Below, piece after piece: positions 18,039-26,617 of a stretch of 64,000 nucleotides of DNA. The stretch covers positions 1-64,000 of the forward strand of contig CAZGKX010000005.1 of the NCBI GenBank assembly GCA_964525945.1, read 5' to 3'. Below the pieces are notes generated by a model that was given only the letters and a program-made list of their open reading frames with translations, made no database searches and was not told the origin of the DNA. A program made the translations under genes and the position numbers. Source of the DNA: CAZGKX01 sp964525945 (GTDB lineage: Bacteria > Pseudomonadota > Gammaproteobacteria > Legionellales > Legionellaceae). The stretch's first letter is position 1. Each line of letters starts with the position of its first letter.

Positions 18039-18794
18039 ATGAACCAAGTATTTGCAAATAAAGTGGCGCTCATTACGGGTGGCGCACGTGGCATTGGTCG
18101 AGCAACCGCATTAAAACTTGCCCAGGCAGGTTGTGATATCGCTATTGTTTATTACAACAGCTCTGATGAAGCGACAATCCTTGTTAACGAAATAGAGCAG
18201 TTGGGACGCCGAGCCGTTGCTCTGCAAGCCAACGTTGCCGATCATCAATCGGTGAAAGAGGCGTTTCAACAATTCCGTGAGCATTTTTCAAAACTCGATT
18301 TTCTCATCAGCAATGCTGCCAGCGGTGTCTTAAAGCCCGCCATGAACATGTCAACCAAACATTGGCGCTGGTGCATGGAAACCAATGCTTTGGCCTTGAA
18401 CCATTTGGTCACAGAAGGTAAATCCATGATGCCCGCGGGTAGCCGCGTGGTGGCTTTATCGAGTTTAGGTGCCCATCGTGCTATCCCAAATTATGCTTTT
18501 ATTGGCGCTTCAAAAGCGGCTTTGGAAGCGTTGGTGCGCTCATTGAGTTTGGAATTGGCGGAATTTGATATCAATGTCAACACCGTGTCCGCGGGGGTGG
18601 TGGACACCGATGCATTAAAACACTTCCCTAACCGCGAACAATTGCTGGATGAATACCAAGCCCATGCGTTGTCCGCTATCCCTTTAACACCAGACCACGT
18701 GGCGGATGCGGTGTATTTATTGTGCTTGCCTGAAGCCAAGATGATCAAAGGGCATACCTTGTTTGTGGATGCGGGTTACAGCGTCGTCGGATGA
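18039..18794 (+). CDS. fabL: Enoyl-ACP reductase, FabL type (SDR family)
   Basis: 251 residues. The NADPH-binding motif GGARGIG is at residues 14-20 and the catalytic pair is Y152-x6-K159 (NYAFIGASK), the spacing of enoyl-ACP reductases; ordinary SDR dehydrogenases have Y-x3-K. Further FabL-like blocks are NAASGVLKPAM and the stretch VDTDALKHFPNRE. It should carry out the last reduction in fatty acid elongation. FabL was defined in Bacillus, so this is an uncommon isozyme for a gammaproteobacterium. It lies 30 bases before xseA and may be cotranscribed with it. Confidence 0.85.
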   Translation: MNQVFANKVALITGGARGIGRATALKLAQAGCDIAIVYYNSSDEATILVNEIEQLGRRAVALQANVADHQSVKEAFQQFREHFSKLDFLISNAASGVLKPAMNMSTKHWRWCMETNALALNHLVTEGKSMMPAGSRVVALSSLGAHRAIPNYAFIGASKAALEALVRSLSLELAEFDINVNTVSAGVVDTDALKHFPNREQLLDEYQAHALSAIPLTPDHVADAVYLLCLPEAKMIKGHTLFVDAGYSVVG

Positions 18795-18824
18795 TTCGTC
18801 TCTCACCACAAGGATAAACTTGAT

Positions 18825-20168
18825 ATGGCATTGGACTGTGTTGAACAACAAGGCCTAGAAACAGCAGTGCTATCAGTCAGTCAATTAAATCGGCATATCC
18901 GCTGTTGGCTTGAGCAAGAAATAGGGCTGGTGTGTGTTGAGGGCGAAATTTCAAATTTAAGCAAACCTTCTTCCGGGCATTTTTATTTTACACTCAAAGA
19001 TAAAGAAGCTCAGATCCGCTGTGTGTATTTTAAAAATCGCCACACCGCCCTTTGTAAAACCTTGCAAAATGGACAACAAATTTTAGTGCAAGGGCGTTTA
19101 AGTTTATACGAAGCACGCGGTGATTATCAGTTAATTATTGAGCAATTGAGTGAAGCGGGTCTTGGCAATCTGCACCAGCAATTTGAATTATTAAAATCAA
19201 AATTGTCGGCTTTGGGTTTGTTTGAGTCAACGCGCAAAAAACCATTGCCTCGTTTTCCCAAAACAATTGGTGTCATTACCTCACCGAATGCCGCCGCATT
19301 GCAGGATATTTTAACGACGTTAGCGCGGCGTTTTCCACTCGCGACGGTTTTGGTGTATGCCTGCGATGTGCAAGGAAAATTTGCCGCAGGTCAACTTACC
19401 CACGCTGTTCGCCAAGCCAACACGCAAAGCCGTTGTGACGTATTGATTATCGCTCGTGGTGGTGGCAGTATCGAGGACTTGTGGGCATTTAATGACGAAC
19501 AGTTGGCGCATGCCATTGCCGGCAGTCATATTCCCATTGTGTCAGGAATTGGCCATGAAACCGATTTTACCATTGCCGATTTTGTTGCGGATGTGCGTGC
19601 GCCCACACCGACCGCGGCGGCTGAAACAGTGTCACCTGACAAAATGGATTTAATGGCCTATTTCAATGCCTTGCAAGCACGGCTTGCCGCGGCTGTTGCC
19701 CGTTATCTGCAACACAAAAAATGGTTGTTACATCACCATCAACAGAAAATAAGTTCACCTGAACGGTTGATCGCCACACACAGCCAAAGCCTGGACTATT
19801 TAGAGCATCGTTTGCAGCAAGCCATCAAACAATTGCATCAAACCTACTTGCATCGGTTAAATGTGTTAATGACCACCTTAAATGCAAAACATCCTCGGGT
19901 TTTGTTACGACAAAGCAAAATGACGGTGATGAACATGGAGCTTGCTTTATTTAGATCAATTGGTGTAAAATTTGATCTTTTGAAGCAGCAGTTGAACCAA
20001 CAAATGGTTACTTTGCACGCAGTTAGTCCTTTGGCAACGCTTGATAGAGGCTATGCCCTGGTGTCAAAAAATGGTCAATTGATCCGAGATGTTCGGCAAG
20101 TGACCGCAGGGGACAAAGTAAACGTTCGTTTAGCAACCGGTTCATTAACGTGTGAGATCATTGAATGA
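18825..20168 (+). CDS. xseA: Exodeoxyribonuclease VII large subunit
   Basis: 447 residues; forms exonuclease VII with XseB and degrades single-stranded DNA. The N-terminal OB fold (VEGEISNLSKPSSGHFYFTLKD), the catalytic core (IARGGGSIEDLWAFNDE, then SGIGHETDFTIADFVADVRAPTPTAAAE) and the long coiled-coil C-terminus are all present, ending with the DRGYALV segment. RBS AAGGAT. The small subunit gene is not in the window. Its stop overlaps the next start by 4 bases. Confidence 0.96.
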   Translation: MALDCVEQQGLETAVLSVSQLNRHIRCWLEQEIGLVCVEGEISNLSKPSSGHFYFTLKDKEAQIRCVYFKNRHTALCKTLQNGQQILVQGRLSLYEARGDYQLIIEQLSEAGLGNLHQQFELLKSKLSALGLFESTRKKPLPRFPKTIGVITSPNAAALQDILTTLARRFPLATVLVYACDVQGKFAAGQLTHAVRQANTQSRCDVLIIARGGGSIEDLWAFNDEQLAHAIAGSHIPIVSGIGHETDFTIADFVADVRAPTPTAAAETVSPDKMDLMAYFNALQARLAAAVARYLQHKKWLLHHHQQKISSPERLIATHSQSLDYLEHRLQQAIKQLHQTYLHRLNVLMTTLNAKHPRVLLRQSKMTVMNMELALFRSIGVKFDLLKQQLNQQMVTLHAVSPLATLDRGYALVSKNGQLIRDVRQVTAGDKVNVRLATGSLTCEIIE

Positions 20169-21346
20169 AGCGTATCCCTTTTAAAAAAAGAAAGATTGCT
20201 GTACTGGCAGTTGCACTAGGATTATTTATGAATGGAGTGGTTATGGCACATGCATTAAGTTTACGTGATAAAATTGGCCAAATGCTCATTATGGGATTTG
20301 ATGGCAAGCAAGTGGACAGGGATTCGGCCATTGTTAAGCAGATGAATGCCAACCCTATTGGTGGCGTTATCCTGTTTGATTATAATTTTCAGACGCAAGC
20401 ATTTGATAAAAATATTGAAAGTCCTGAGCAAGTAGGGCGTCTCAATCGGCATTTGCAAAATTTCAATCATTTGAGCAATTTAAAGCACAACTTGCCGCAT
20501 TTACCTTTGTTGATTGCCGTCGATTATGAAGGTGGGAAAGTGAATCGGCTGCGAACCGATTATGGTTTTCCCGAAACGTTTTCCGTTGCTGCGGTGGGTG
20601 GCATGAGCGAAGGGGCTGCGGAGCAAGTGGCCGCGGATATGGCCAAAACCCTCAATGCGGTTGGTTTTAATTTGAATTTTGCACCGATGGTGGATGTCAA
20701 TGTCAACCCTGACAACCCCATTGTCGGCCAATTAGGGCGTAGTTTTTCGGCAGACCCCAACAAAGTGGGCGTTTATGCGTCCATTTATGCCAGACAGTTT
20801 TTAAACAAAGGCGTGCAATGTGCCTATAAACATTTTCCGGGGCATGGCAGTTCTACCGCGGATTCGCATTTAGGCTTTGTGGATGTCACTGAAACATGGC
20901 AGGATTATGAATTGGAACCTTTTCAACAGCTTGCCAATGCAGACAACGCCTGCGGCATGGTGATGACCGCGCACATTGTCAATCGCCATTTGGATGAAAC
21001 AGGTTTGCCTGCGACATTGTCTGATCGGATCATCACTGGCATTTTGCGCGACCAATTGCATTTCAAGGGCGTTGTCATCAGTGACGATATGCAAATGAAA
21101 GCCATCAGTGAACATTATGGGTTGGAGCAAGCGTTGACGTTGGCGATCAATGCGGGTGTTGATATGTTTATATTTGGAAACCAATTGACGGCAACCCATC
21201 AAGATCCCAAGCAATTGGTTGATATTATTGAATCAAAAGTGCAGGCGGGCGAAATCAAACCGGCTCGGATCGATGAAGCATACCAGCGCATTGTGCATTT
21301 GAAGCAATCATTGCCTCGTGAAGAGTTTGAAGAGCAACGTTCTTAA
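20165..21346 (+). CDS. nagZ: Glycoside hydrolase family 3, NagZ-like beta-N-acetylhexosaminidase, exported
   Basis: 393 residues. The GH3 signature KHFPGHGSSTADSH carries the catalytic Asp-His dyad and VVISDDMQM the nucleophilic Asp; AVDYEGGKVNRL is the sugar-binding block. Unlike cytoplasmic E. coli NagZ it has a basic-hydrophobic N-terminal signal (KRKIAVLAVALGLFMNGVVMAHA), so it would act on muropeptides or glycans in the periplasm or outside. Translationally coupled to xseA by ATGA. Confidence 0.9.
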   Translation: MKRIPFKKRKIAVLAVALGLFMNGVVMAHALSLRDKIGQMLIMGFDGKQVDRDSAIVKQMNANPIGGVILFDYNFQTQAFDKNIESPEQVGRLNRHLQNFNHLSNLKHNLPHLPLLIAVDYEGGKVNRLRTDYGFPETFSVAAVGGMSEGAAEQVAADMAKTLNAVGFNLNFAPMVDVNVNPDNPIVGQLGRSFSADPNKVGVYASIYARQFLNKGVQCAYKHFPGHGSSTADSHLGFVDVTETWQDYELEPFQQLANADNACGMVMTAHIVNRHLDETGLPATLSDRIITGILRDQLHFKGVVISDDMQMKAISEHYGLEQALTLAINAGVDMFIFGNQLTATHQDPKQLVDIIESKVQAGEIKPARIDEAYQRIVHLKQSLPREEFEEQRS

Positions 21347-21368
21347 AACGCCATGAAGGCAGAGAATG

Positions 21369-21449
21369 TAAGGTAGGTTGGGCCTTGGCCCAACAAAATC
21401 GGACTCCACCCCAAGACAAATTTGTTGGGCCAAGGCCCAACCTACCTTA
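21369..21449. repeat. Nested palindrome: 29-bp inverted repeat
   Basis: Arms 21369-21397 and 21421-21449 are perfect reverse complements separated by 23 bases, and each arm contains its own hairpin (TTGGGCC-TT-GGCCCAA). It lies 23 bases after the glycosidase stop and just before the ACP promoter. Such TAGGTTGGGCC-rich nested palindromes are typical of non-autonomous mobile elements (MITE/REP type) and would also terminate transcription. Confidence 0.9.
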
Positions 21450-21455
21450 ATATGG

Positions 21456-21493
21456 TATAATATTTAGCCTATTAAAAATAATTATGATATAAT
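21456..21493 (+). promoter_or_regulatory. Two extended -10 promoters of the ACP operon
   Basis: TGGTATAAT (TATAAT at 21456-21461) and TGATATAAT (TATAAT at 21488-21493) are both perfect extended -10 elements with no good -35. A 7-bp hairpin (21497-21503 with 21508-21514) lies at the probable start of the downstream transcript, a few bases before the TAAGGA ribosome site. Confidence 0.6.
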
Positions 21494-21532
21494 TACCGCC
21501 ATTAAAAAATGGCGATAGCTTAAGGATGTAAC

Positions 21533-21946
21533 ATGAATGTAGAAAGTATTTACCCTAAAGTCCGGGAAATTATTGCAGATGTGTTGGTGATTGGTGAAGA
21601 TGAAGTTTCTTTAAATAGCCGCTTAATTGTTGATCTTGGTGCAGAATCCATCGACTTTCTTGATTTGGTGTTTCAATTGGAGAAAGAATTTAGCATTAAA
21701 ATTCCTCGCGGTCAGCTTGAAAAAAATGCCCGTGGTGATTTAGAGGCGCATGAGTTTGAAAAAGGTGGTGTCATCACTGAAAATGGCATGAAAGCATTAA
21801 AAGCTTACCTCAATGAAGTACCTGCTGATGCTTTTAAAGCCAACATGAAAATTAGTGAAATTCCTATGCTGTTTACCGTGGAAACATTTTGTAAACTGAT
21901 TGTGGCAGCAGTTCAGGAACAAAACGCTTGCGCTGAATCTGCTTAA
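21533..21946 (+). CDS. Acyl carrier protein, AcpXL-like
   Basis: 137 residues, longer than housekeeping ACP (about 78). Ser39 in DLGAESIDFLDL is the phosphopantetheine site, and the following VFQLEKEFSIKIP closely follows AcpXL, the rhizobial ACP that carries very-long-chain acyl groups for lipid A. A 45-residue insert follows helix III before a final helix (FTVETFCKLIVAAVQ). RBS TAAGGA. First gene of the five-gene cluster up to 26367. Confidence 0.85.
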   Translation: MNVESIYPKVREIIADVLVIGEDEVSLNSRLIVDLGAESIDFLDLVFQLEKEFSIKIPRGQLEKNARGDLEAHEFEKGGVITENGMKALKAYLNEVPADAFKANMKISEIPMLFTVETFCKLIVAAVQEQNACAESA

Positions 21947-22052
21947 CATCCTGTGCATGGGTTGGCGCTGTTCAATCCTGCATGCCACACCCTTGTTTTA
22001 CAGTTCCTAAGCCAAGGTACTTTGACAATTGCTCTAAAACGCTTTGAGTGAA

Positions 22053-22946
22053 ATGCCAATTATGCGATTTTTATTTGTAGATAGGATAGTGCATTCATCG
22101 CCTGATGTTATTCGAGGCATCAAACACATCACCCGAGATGATTATTATCTCTGTGACGATGAGCGTGGCAAACCCTGCTTTATGCCTTCCCTGATCGGGG
22201 AAACATTAGGCCAATTGGCAGCGTGGAACGTCATGGCCAGGCTGGAATTTAAATCCAGACCTGTGGCGGGGGTTGTCGCGAGTGCACGGTTACATCGTCC
22301 CGCTTATGTGGGGGAAACTTTGCTTTTGGAGTCCTTCATTGACGTGGTGGACGATACGGCGGTGCAATACCACAGCGTTGCGCGCGTCAACAATGAAACG
22401 GTGTTTAGCATTGATGGTGCGTTAGGCCCTTTATTGCCCATGGAGCACTTTATTGACCCATGCCTCGTGCGTCGCCAATTTGATGAAATTAATCGGCCTA
22501 CGGACCACCGCGGTGATGCTGCCGGCACGCCATCGGTTTCTTTAAATACGGCTTCCTTGCATTCTGCCTCGCCTATGTTGTTTGATCGCATCATGGCCAG
22601 CGAACCAGGCGTTTGCTTGACCGCGGAAAAAAACATCACCCGTGCTGCCCCTTATTTTGCTGACCATTTTCCGAATAAACCGGTCTTGCCTTTAACGGTA
22701 TTGCTGGAAGGCAAATTGAATTTAGCCCGCGAATTTTTGGCGCGTGCGGGGTTTAATAAAGCGTACCGCGTTCAAGAATTACGTAAAATAAAAATGAGCG
22801 ATTTTGTTTATCCTGGCGATGTGGTTTTTTGCACGGTCACGGTTAAACGACACAACGATGAAGAATTGATTTTGACGTTTAAAAGTGAAGTGGATCGAAA
22901 GCGGGTTTGTGTTTTAGATATTGTTATGGTGAGCCAATCTGAGTGA
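22053..22946 (+). CDS. Double-hotdog 3-hydroxyacyl-ACP dehydratase (FabZ/FabA-like)
   Basis: About 297 residues with two hotdog domains. The N-terminal one (FLFVDRIVHSSPDVI, PSLIGETLGQLAAWN) lacks a clear catalytic His; the C-terminal one (LFDRIMASEPG, then YFADHFPNKPVLPLTVLLEG) has the FabZ H-F-P-x-x-P motif with its catalytic histidine. It should dehydrate 3-hydroxyacyl-ACP during elongation on the neighbouring ACP. The start is uncertain: TTG 22044, ATG 22053 and ATG 22062 are in frame and none has a strong ribosome site. The stop is 4 bases before the next start. Confidence 0.8.
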   Translation: MPIMRFLFVDRIVHSSPDVIRGIKHITRDDYYLCDDERGKPCFMPSLIGETLGQLAAWNVMARLEFKSRPVAGVVASARLHRPAYVGETLLLESFIDVVDDTAVQYHSVARVNNETVFSIDGALGPLLPMEHFIDPCLVRRQFDEINRPTDHRGDAAGTPSVSLNTASLHSASPMLFDRIMASEPGVCLTAEKNITRAAPYFADHFPNKPVLPLTVLLEGKLNLAREFLARAGFNKAYRVQELRKIKMSDFVYPGDVVFCTVTVKRHNDEELILTFKSEVDRKRVCVLDIVMVSQSE

Positions 22947-22950
22947 TCTT

Positions 22951-24255
22951 ATGAAAAAACGACGAGTTGCAGTAACAGGTATTGGCGTTGTTTCGCCCTT
23001 AGGAAATGATGCTGACAGTACATGGCAGCAATTGATGGCAGGTGCAAGTGGCATCGATGCCATCACTCATTTTGATGCCAGTGGTTTTCCGACCCATATT
23101 GCCGCAGAAGTGAAAGGATTTACTCCCCATCCTTCTTTATTGAACAAACACACGCGTTTTGCTTCTCCTTTTTCACAGTATGCCCTGGACGCTGCTCGGC
23201 AAGCGTTTCAAGATGCTGGCATTCAACCCCAAGCTGCTACGGCTCACGAGTGGGGCATTGTCGCAGGCAGTGGCATGATGACCGCGGAATTTGAATATTT
23301 AAACCGTTTTCAACAAACATGTGCCGAAGAAGGGCAAGTGGATTGGCAACGGTTGCATGAGCAATCCCAGCAGTTTTATCAATTAAAAGATTTTGGAAAA
23401 ACCACGTCCAATTCCTGTCTGTCGATGTTAGCGCAGCAATTTGGCATCAAAGGTTACGCCAATTCTGTGCATACGGCTTGCGCGTCAAGTGGGCAAGCGC
23501 TTGGTTTGGCGTTGCAAGTGATTCGACGTGGGGAAGTGGATTGCATGTTGGCGGGCGGTTTTGATTCAATGATCAACCCATTGGGTTTATCCAGTTTTTG
23601 TTTGTTGGGCGCTTTATCCACTTACAACGAGACGCCGCAAACCGCGAGCCGACCTTTTGATGGCACGCGTAACGGTTTTGTATTAGGGGAGGGGGCGGCT
23701 TTTCTCATTCTTGAAGAATGGGACAGAGCAACAGCGCGCGGTGCCAGGATTTATGCGGAGTTAGCTGGGGAAGGCAATACCTTAAGTTCCTACCGAATCA
23801 CGGATTCCCATCCCAATGGCGATGGCGCGATTCAAGCCATTGAGCGCGCCTTGCGTGACGCGGGTGTGCACGCCAGTGACGTTGATTATATCAATGCGCA
23901 TGGCACGTCGACGAAAATGAACGATCTCAGTGAAACGAATGCCATCAAAGCTGTTTTCAAAGACCATGCCGATCAACTTGCTGTGAGTTCAACCAAAGGC
24001 CAAACAGGCCATTTGATCGCAGCCGCGGGCGCCTTGGAAGCGGTGCTTTCCATCTTAGCCATGCACCATGCCAGAATTCCAATCAACGCCAATTTAACCA
24101 CCCCCGATCCGGAGTGTGACTTGGCTTATGTCACCGATGCGCCGCTTGAAAAATCGCTGGGTGTGATTTTATCCAATTCTTTTGGATTTGGTGGTTCCAA
24201 CAGCAGTTTGGTTTTCAAACACCCCGAATTTGCAACAGCGCGGAGGGGAAAATAA
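22951..24255 (+). CDS. Beta-ketoacyl-ACP synthase II-type, catalytic partner
   Basis: 434-residue condensing enzyme with an intact triad: Cys177 (VHTACASSGQALG), His317 (NAHGTSTKMND) and His354 (KGQTGHLIAAAGA). It should elongate acyl-ACP with malonyl-ACP. Its stop overlaps the start of a second, cysteine-less ketosynthase by one base, an arrangement expected for a KS/chain-length-factor heterodimer. FabF1XL/FabF2XL of rhizobia are the closest pathway analogues I can name. Confidence 0.9.
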   Translation: MKKRRVAVTGIGVVSPLGNDADSTWQQLMAGASGIDAITHFDASGFPTHIAAEVKGFTPHPSLLNKHTRFASPFSQYALDAARQAFQDAGIQPQAATAHEWGIVAGSGMMTAEFEYLNRFQQTCAEEGQVDWQRLHEQSQQFYQLKDFGKTTSNSCLSMLAQQFGIKGYANSVHTACASSGQALGLALQVIRRGEVDCMLAGGFDSMINPLGLSSFCLLGALSTYNETPQTASRPFDGTRNGFVLGEGAAFLILEEWDRATARGARIYAELAGEGNTLSSYRITDSHPNGDGAIQAIERALRDAGVHASDVDYINAHGTSTKMNDLSETNAIKAVFKDHADQLAVSSTKGQTGHLIAAAGALEAVLSILAMHHARIPINANLTTPDPECDLAYVTDAPLEKSLGVILSNSFGFGGSNSSLVFKHPEFATARRGK

Positions 24256-25532
24256 TGAGTGGTATGAACCGTGTATTTATAACCGGGGTCAGCGCGTTAA
24301 CCGCCTCCGGTGCTAACGTCGATGACAATTGGTCCGCCGTGCTTGCCGGAAAAACGGGGATTGATGAAATCAAGCAATGGGATCTTTCGTCATGGACCCA
24401 CCGCTTGGGGGGAGAATTAAAAGATTTTCAACCGGCAAAAATGTTGCCGGACCGAAAATTATTAAAAGTTATTTCCCGCCAAGATGCCATGGGCATTCAT
24501 GCCGCGGTCCAAGCGGTGGAGCAGAGCCAATTGCTTCCTTATCGCGACACCCTGGATTGTCCAGATCAATTTAACGAAGAAACAGCCGTCTTTGTGGGCT
24601 CGCCAGGCAACAAGTATTTTCAACAATACGATTTTTTGCCGTTGTTGTCGAAAAGCAAAGACATGCCAGCATTTGCTGATCAATTGTTTAATGAAGTTCA
24701 TCCGATGTGGTTGTTGCGGATATTGCCCAACAATGTCTTGGCGTACACCGGCATCACGTATGGATTTAAAGGATGCAATCACAACATCGCCAATCATGCC
24801 GTCAGTGGCATGCAAGCCATCATTGAAGCCTATCATGCCATCAAACATGGGCAAGCGGCCCGCGCAGTGGTTGTGGCCTATGACATCGGCACCGAACCCC
24901 AGGCTTTGTTTTATTATGAAAAACTCGGGGTCATCAGTCCCCAACACTTGAAACCTTTTGGCCATGATCATGATGGCACGGTGCTCGCTGAAGGGGCCAG
25001 TGCTTTGATTCTAGAGAGTGAAGCCAGTGTGCGTGCCCGCGATGCAGTGTGTTATGGTGAAATTACCGGTGGCTTTGCAGCGACCGAGGCTGCGGGTGTT
25101 TTTTCATTGGAAGCAGAAGGGCAGCACCTTACGGCCTTGATGGCACGCACGTTAAATGAATTGCACGTCAAACCAGAAGACATTGGCTTGGTGGTGGCCC
25201 ATGGCAATGGCAATCAACGTTCGGACACGACGGAAGCCTTGGCCATTGCTGCCACGTTTAAAGATTACCATGTCCCAGTCACCGCATTTAAATGGTCAAT
25301 GGGCCATACCATTTGTGCGTCCGGCATCATTGACACGGTGTTAACCACCAACGCGTTACGCGATGGATGTGTGCCGGGCATTGCCAATTTGGACAAACTG
25401 GCATCCTCGTGCGCGATGTTGAACGCAACGCAACAAAGCCGAACCTTGGACGACAGCAAACCGTACAGCTTGCTCATCAACCGTGGTTTTGCCAGCATGA
25501 ATGCCTGCTTGGTGGTGAAAGCGTGTGGATGA
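24255..25532 (+). CDS. Ketosynthase-like protein lacking the active-site Cys
   Basis: 425 residues, thiolase-fold condensing enzyme. Aligned on the partner, the nucleophilic cysteine is Ala182 (NHAVSGMQAI in place of TACASSGQAL), while both histidines are kept (VVAHGNGNQRSD and KWSMGHTICASG). It cannot form an acyl-enzyme and is best read as a chain-length-factor-like or decarboxylating partner of the preceding ketosynthase. The nearby Cys174 (FKGCNHN) is out of register and unlikely to replace it. Overlaps the acyltransferase gene by 8 bases. Confidence 0.85.
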   Translation: MSGMNRVFITGVSALTASGANVDDNWSAVLAGKTGIDEIKQWDLSSWTHRLGGELKDFQPAKMLPDRKLLKVISRQDAMGIHAAVQAVEQSQLLPYRDTLDCPDQFNEETAVFVGSPGNKYFQQYDFLPLLSKSKDMPAFADQLFNEVHPMWLLRILPNNVLAYTGITYGFKGCNHNIANHAVSGMQAIIEAYHAIKHGQAARAVVVAYDIGTEPQALFYYEKLGVISPQHLKPFGHDHDGTVLAEGASALILESEASVRARDAVCYGEITGGFAATEAAGVFSLEAEGQHLTALMARTLNELHVKPEDIGLVVAHGNGNQRSDTTEALAIAATFKDYHVPVTAFKWSMGHTICASGIIDTVLTTNALRDGCVPGIANLDKLASSCAMLNATQQSRTLDDSKPYSLLINRGFASMNACLVVKACG

Positions 25533-26367
25533 ATTAACGGCTAAAATTGAGCAATTACCGGTGTCGTGGCTGGGTAAACTGGTGTATCGTTTTTTACCCT
25601 ACCGTCGTCGTGTTGTTTTGGCCAATATCGAACAGGTGTTTGGTGCAAAATTAACAACCCCACAAAAACATCATTTGGCCAAAGCCTTTTATTCTCATTT
25701 GCTGACCTCGCTGAAAGAAATGTTTCTGTTGCGTTTTATGAGCGAAGAAACGCTGTGCCAGCAGGTGGATGTGGTTGGCCATGAGCGCTTATTGGCCGTG
25801 GCCGCTGCAAACAAAGGGGTGTTGGTTTTAACCGGGCATTTTGGCAATTGGGAATTTGCGCCACTGGGTGGCATCCTGAATTTCAAACAATTCCAAGGCC
25901 AATTTCATTTTATTCGCCGCACCCTGGGCAACAAAACGATTGAAAAAATATTGTTTCGCCGTTATTACCAAGCCGGTTTAAACGTTATCCCCAAGCGCAA
26001 TTCGTTGTACCAAGTCTGCGATGTTTTGGAAAAAAATCATGCGGTGGTGTTTGTGTTGGATCAACATGCCTCGCTTGCCAATAGGGATGGCGTCGCTGCG
26101 GAATTTTTCGGAAAAAAAGCCGGCACCTACCGCAGCTTGGCCAGTATTTCACGGCATACCGGCGTGCCGGTCATTCCTGCGGCCGGCTATCGATTGCCGA
26201 ATGGCCGTCATGTCTTGAAATTCCATGAACCCATTGTTTGGCAAGATTATCAAACCACGCAAGAATCGATCTACCGCAATACTCTGGCTTACAATCAAGC
26301 GTTAGAACAAATCATTTTAGAACACCCAGAACAATGGATGTGGTTGCATAAACGTTGGAAATTGTAG
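25525..26367 (+). CDS. LpxL/HtrB-family acyltransferase, probable lipid A acyltransferase
   Basis: 280 residues with a GTG start. The H-x4-E catalytic motif is clear (TGHFGNWEFAP, near residue 97), followed by FHFIRRTLGN and VLDQHASLANRDGVAAEFFG, as in Kdo-dependent lipid A late acyltransferases. No N-terminal transmembrane segment is obvious, which is unusual for LpxL. At the end of the acpXL-like cluster, the natural role is transfer of the very-long-chain acyl group to lipid A, as for LpxXL. The 250 bases after it hold no gene; a short AACCC/GGGTT stem near 26585 is the only structure seen. Confidence 0.85.
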   Translation: MDELTAKIEQLPVSWLGKLVYRFLPYRRRVVLANIEQVFGAKLTTPQKHHLAKAFYSHLLTSLKEMFLLRFMSEETLCQQVDVVGHERLLAVAAANKGVLVLTGHFGNWEFAPLGGILNFKQFQGQFHFIRRTLGNKTIEKILFRRYYQAGLNVIPKRNSLYQVCDVLEKNHAVVFVLDQHASLANRDGVAAEFFGKKAGTYRSLASISRHTGVPVIPAAGYRLPNGRHVLKFHEPIVWQDYQTTQESIYRNTLAYNQALEQIILEHPEQWMWLHKRWKL

Positions 26368-26617
26368 CGGGTCAAAACCTCCAATCTACAGGATAAAACG
26401 TCAATATAAAGCATCTCAATGCTATTGTATGTTCAAAATTACTTCATTACAACGGAGGACGTGGAGCTCCTCAGAAGATTTGGGTCTGTTCTCGGCTGAG
26501 CTGACGTTTGTGTACCATTTGGCATTACCACTTGGGATTGCGATTGAGGCAGTCGAGTCGTAAAATTAACATGAACAGTGGGTAACCCGCTGGGTTATGT
26601 TTGATGGAAGGTGAGCA

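Noticed and set aside
24255..25532. Cys174 as an active-site nucleophile of the second ketosynthase
   Set aside because: It is eight residues before the aligned nucleophile position, which is Ala182.
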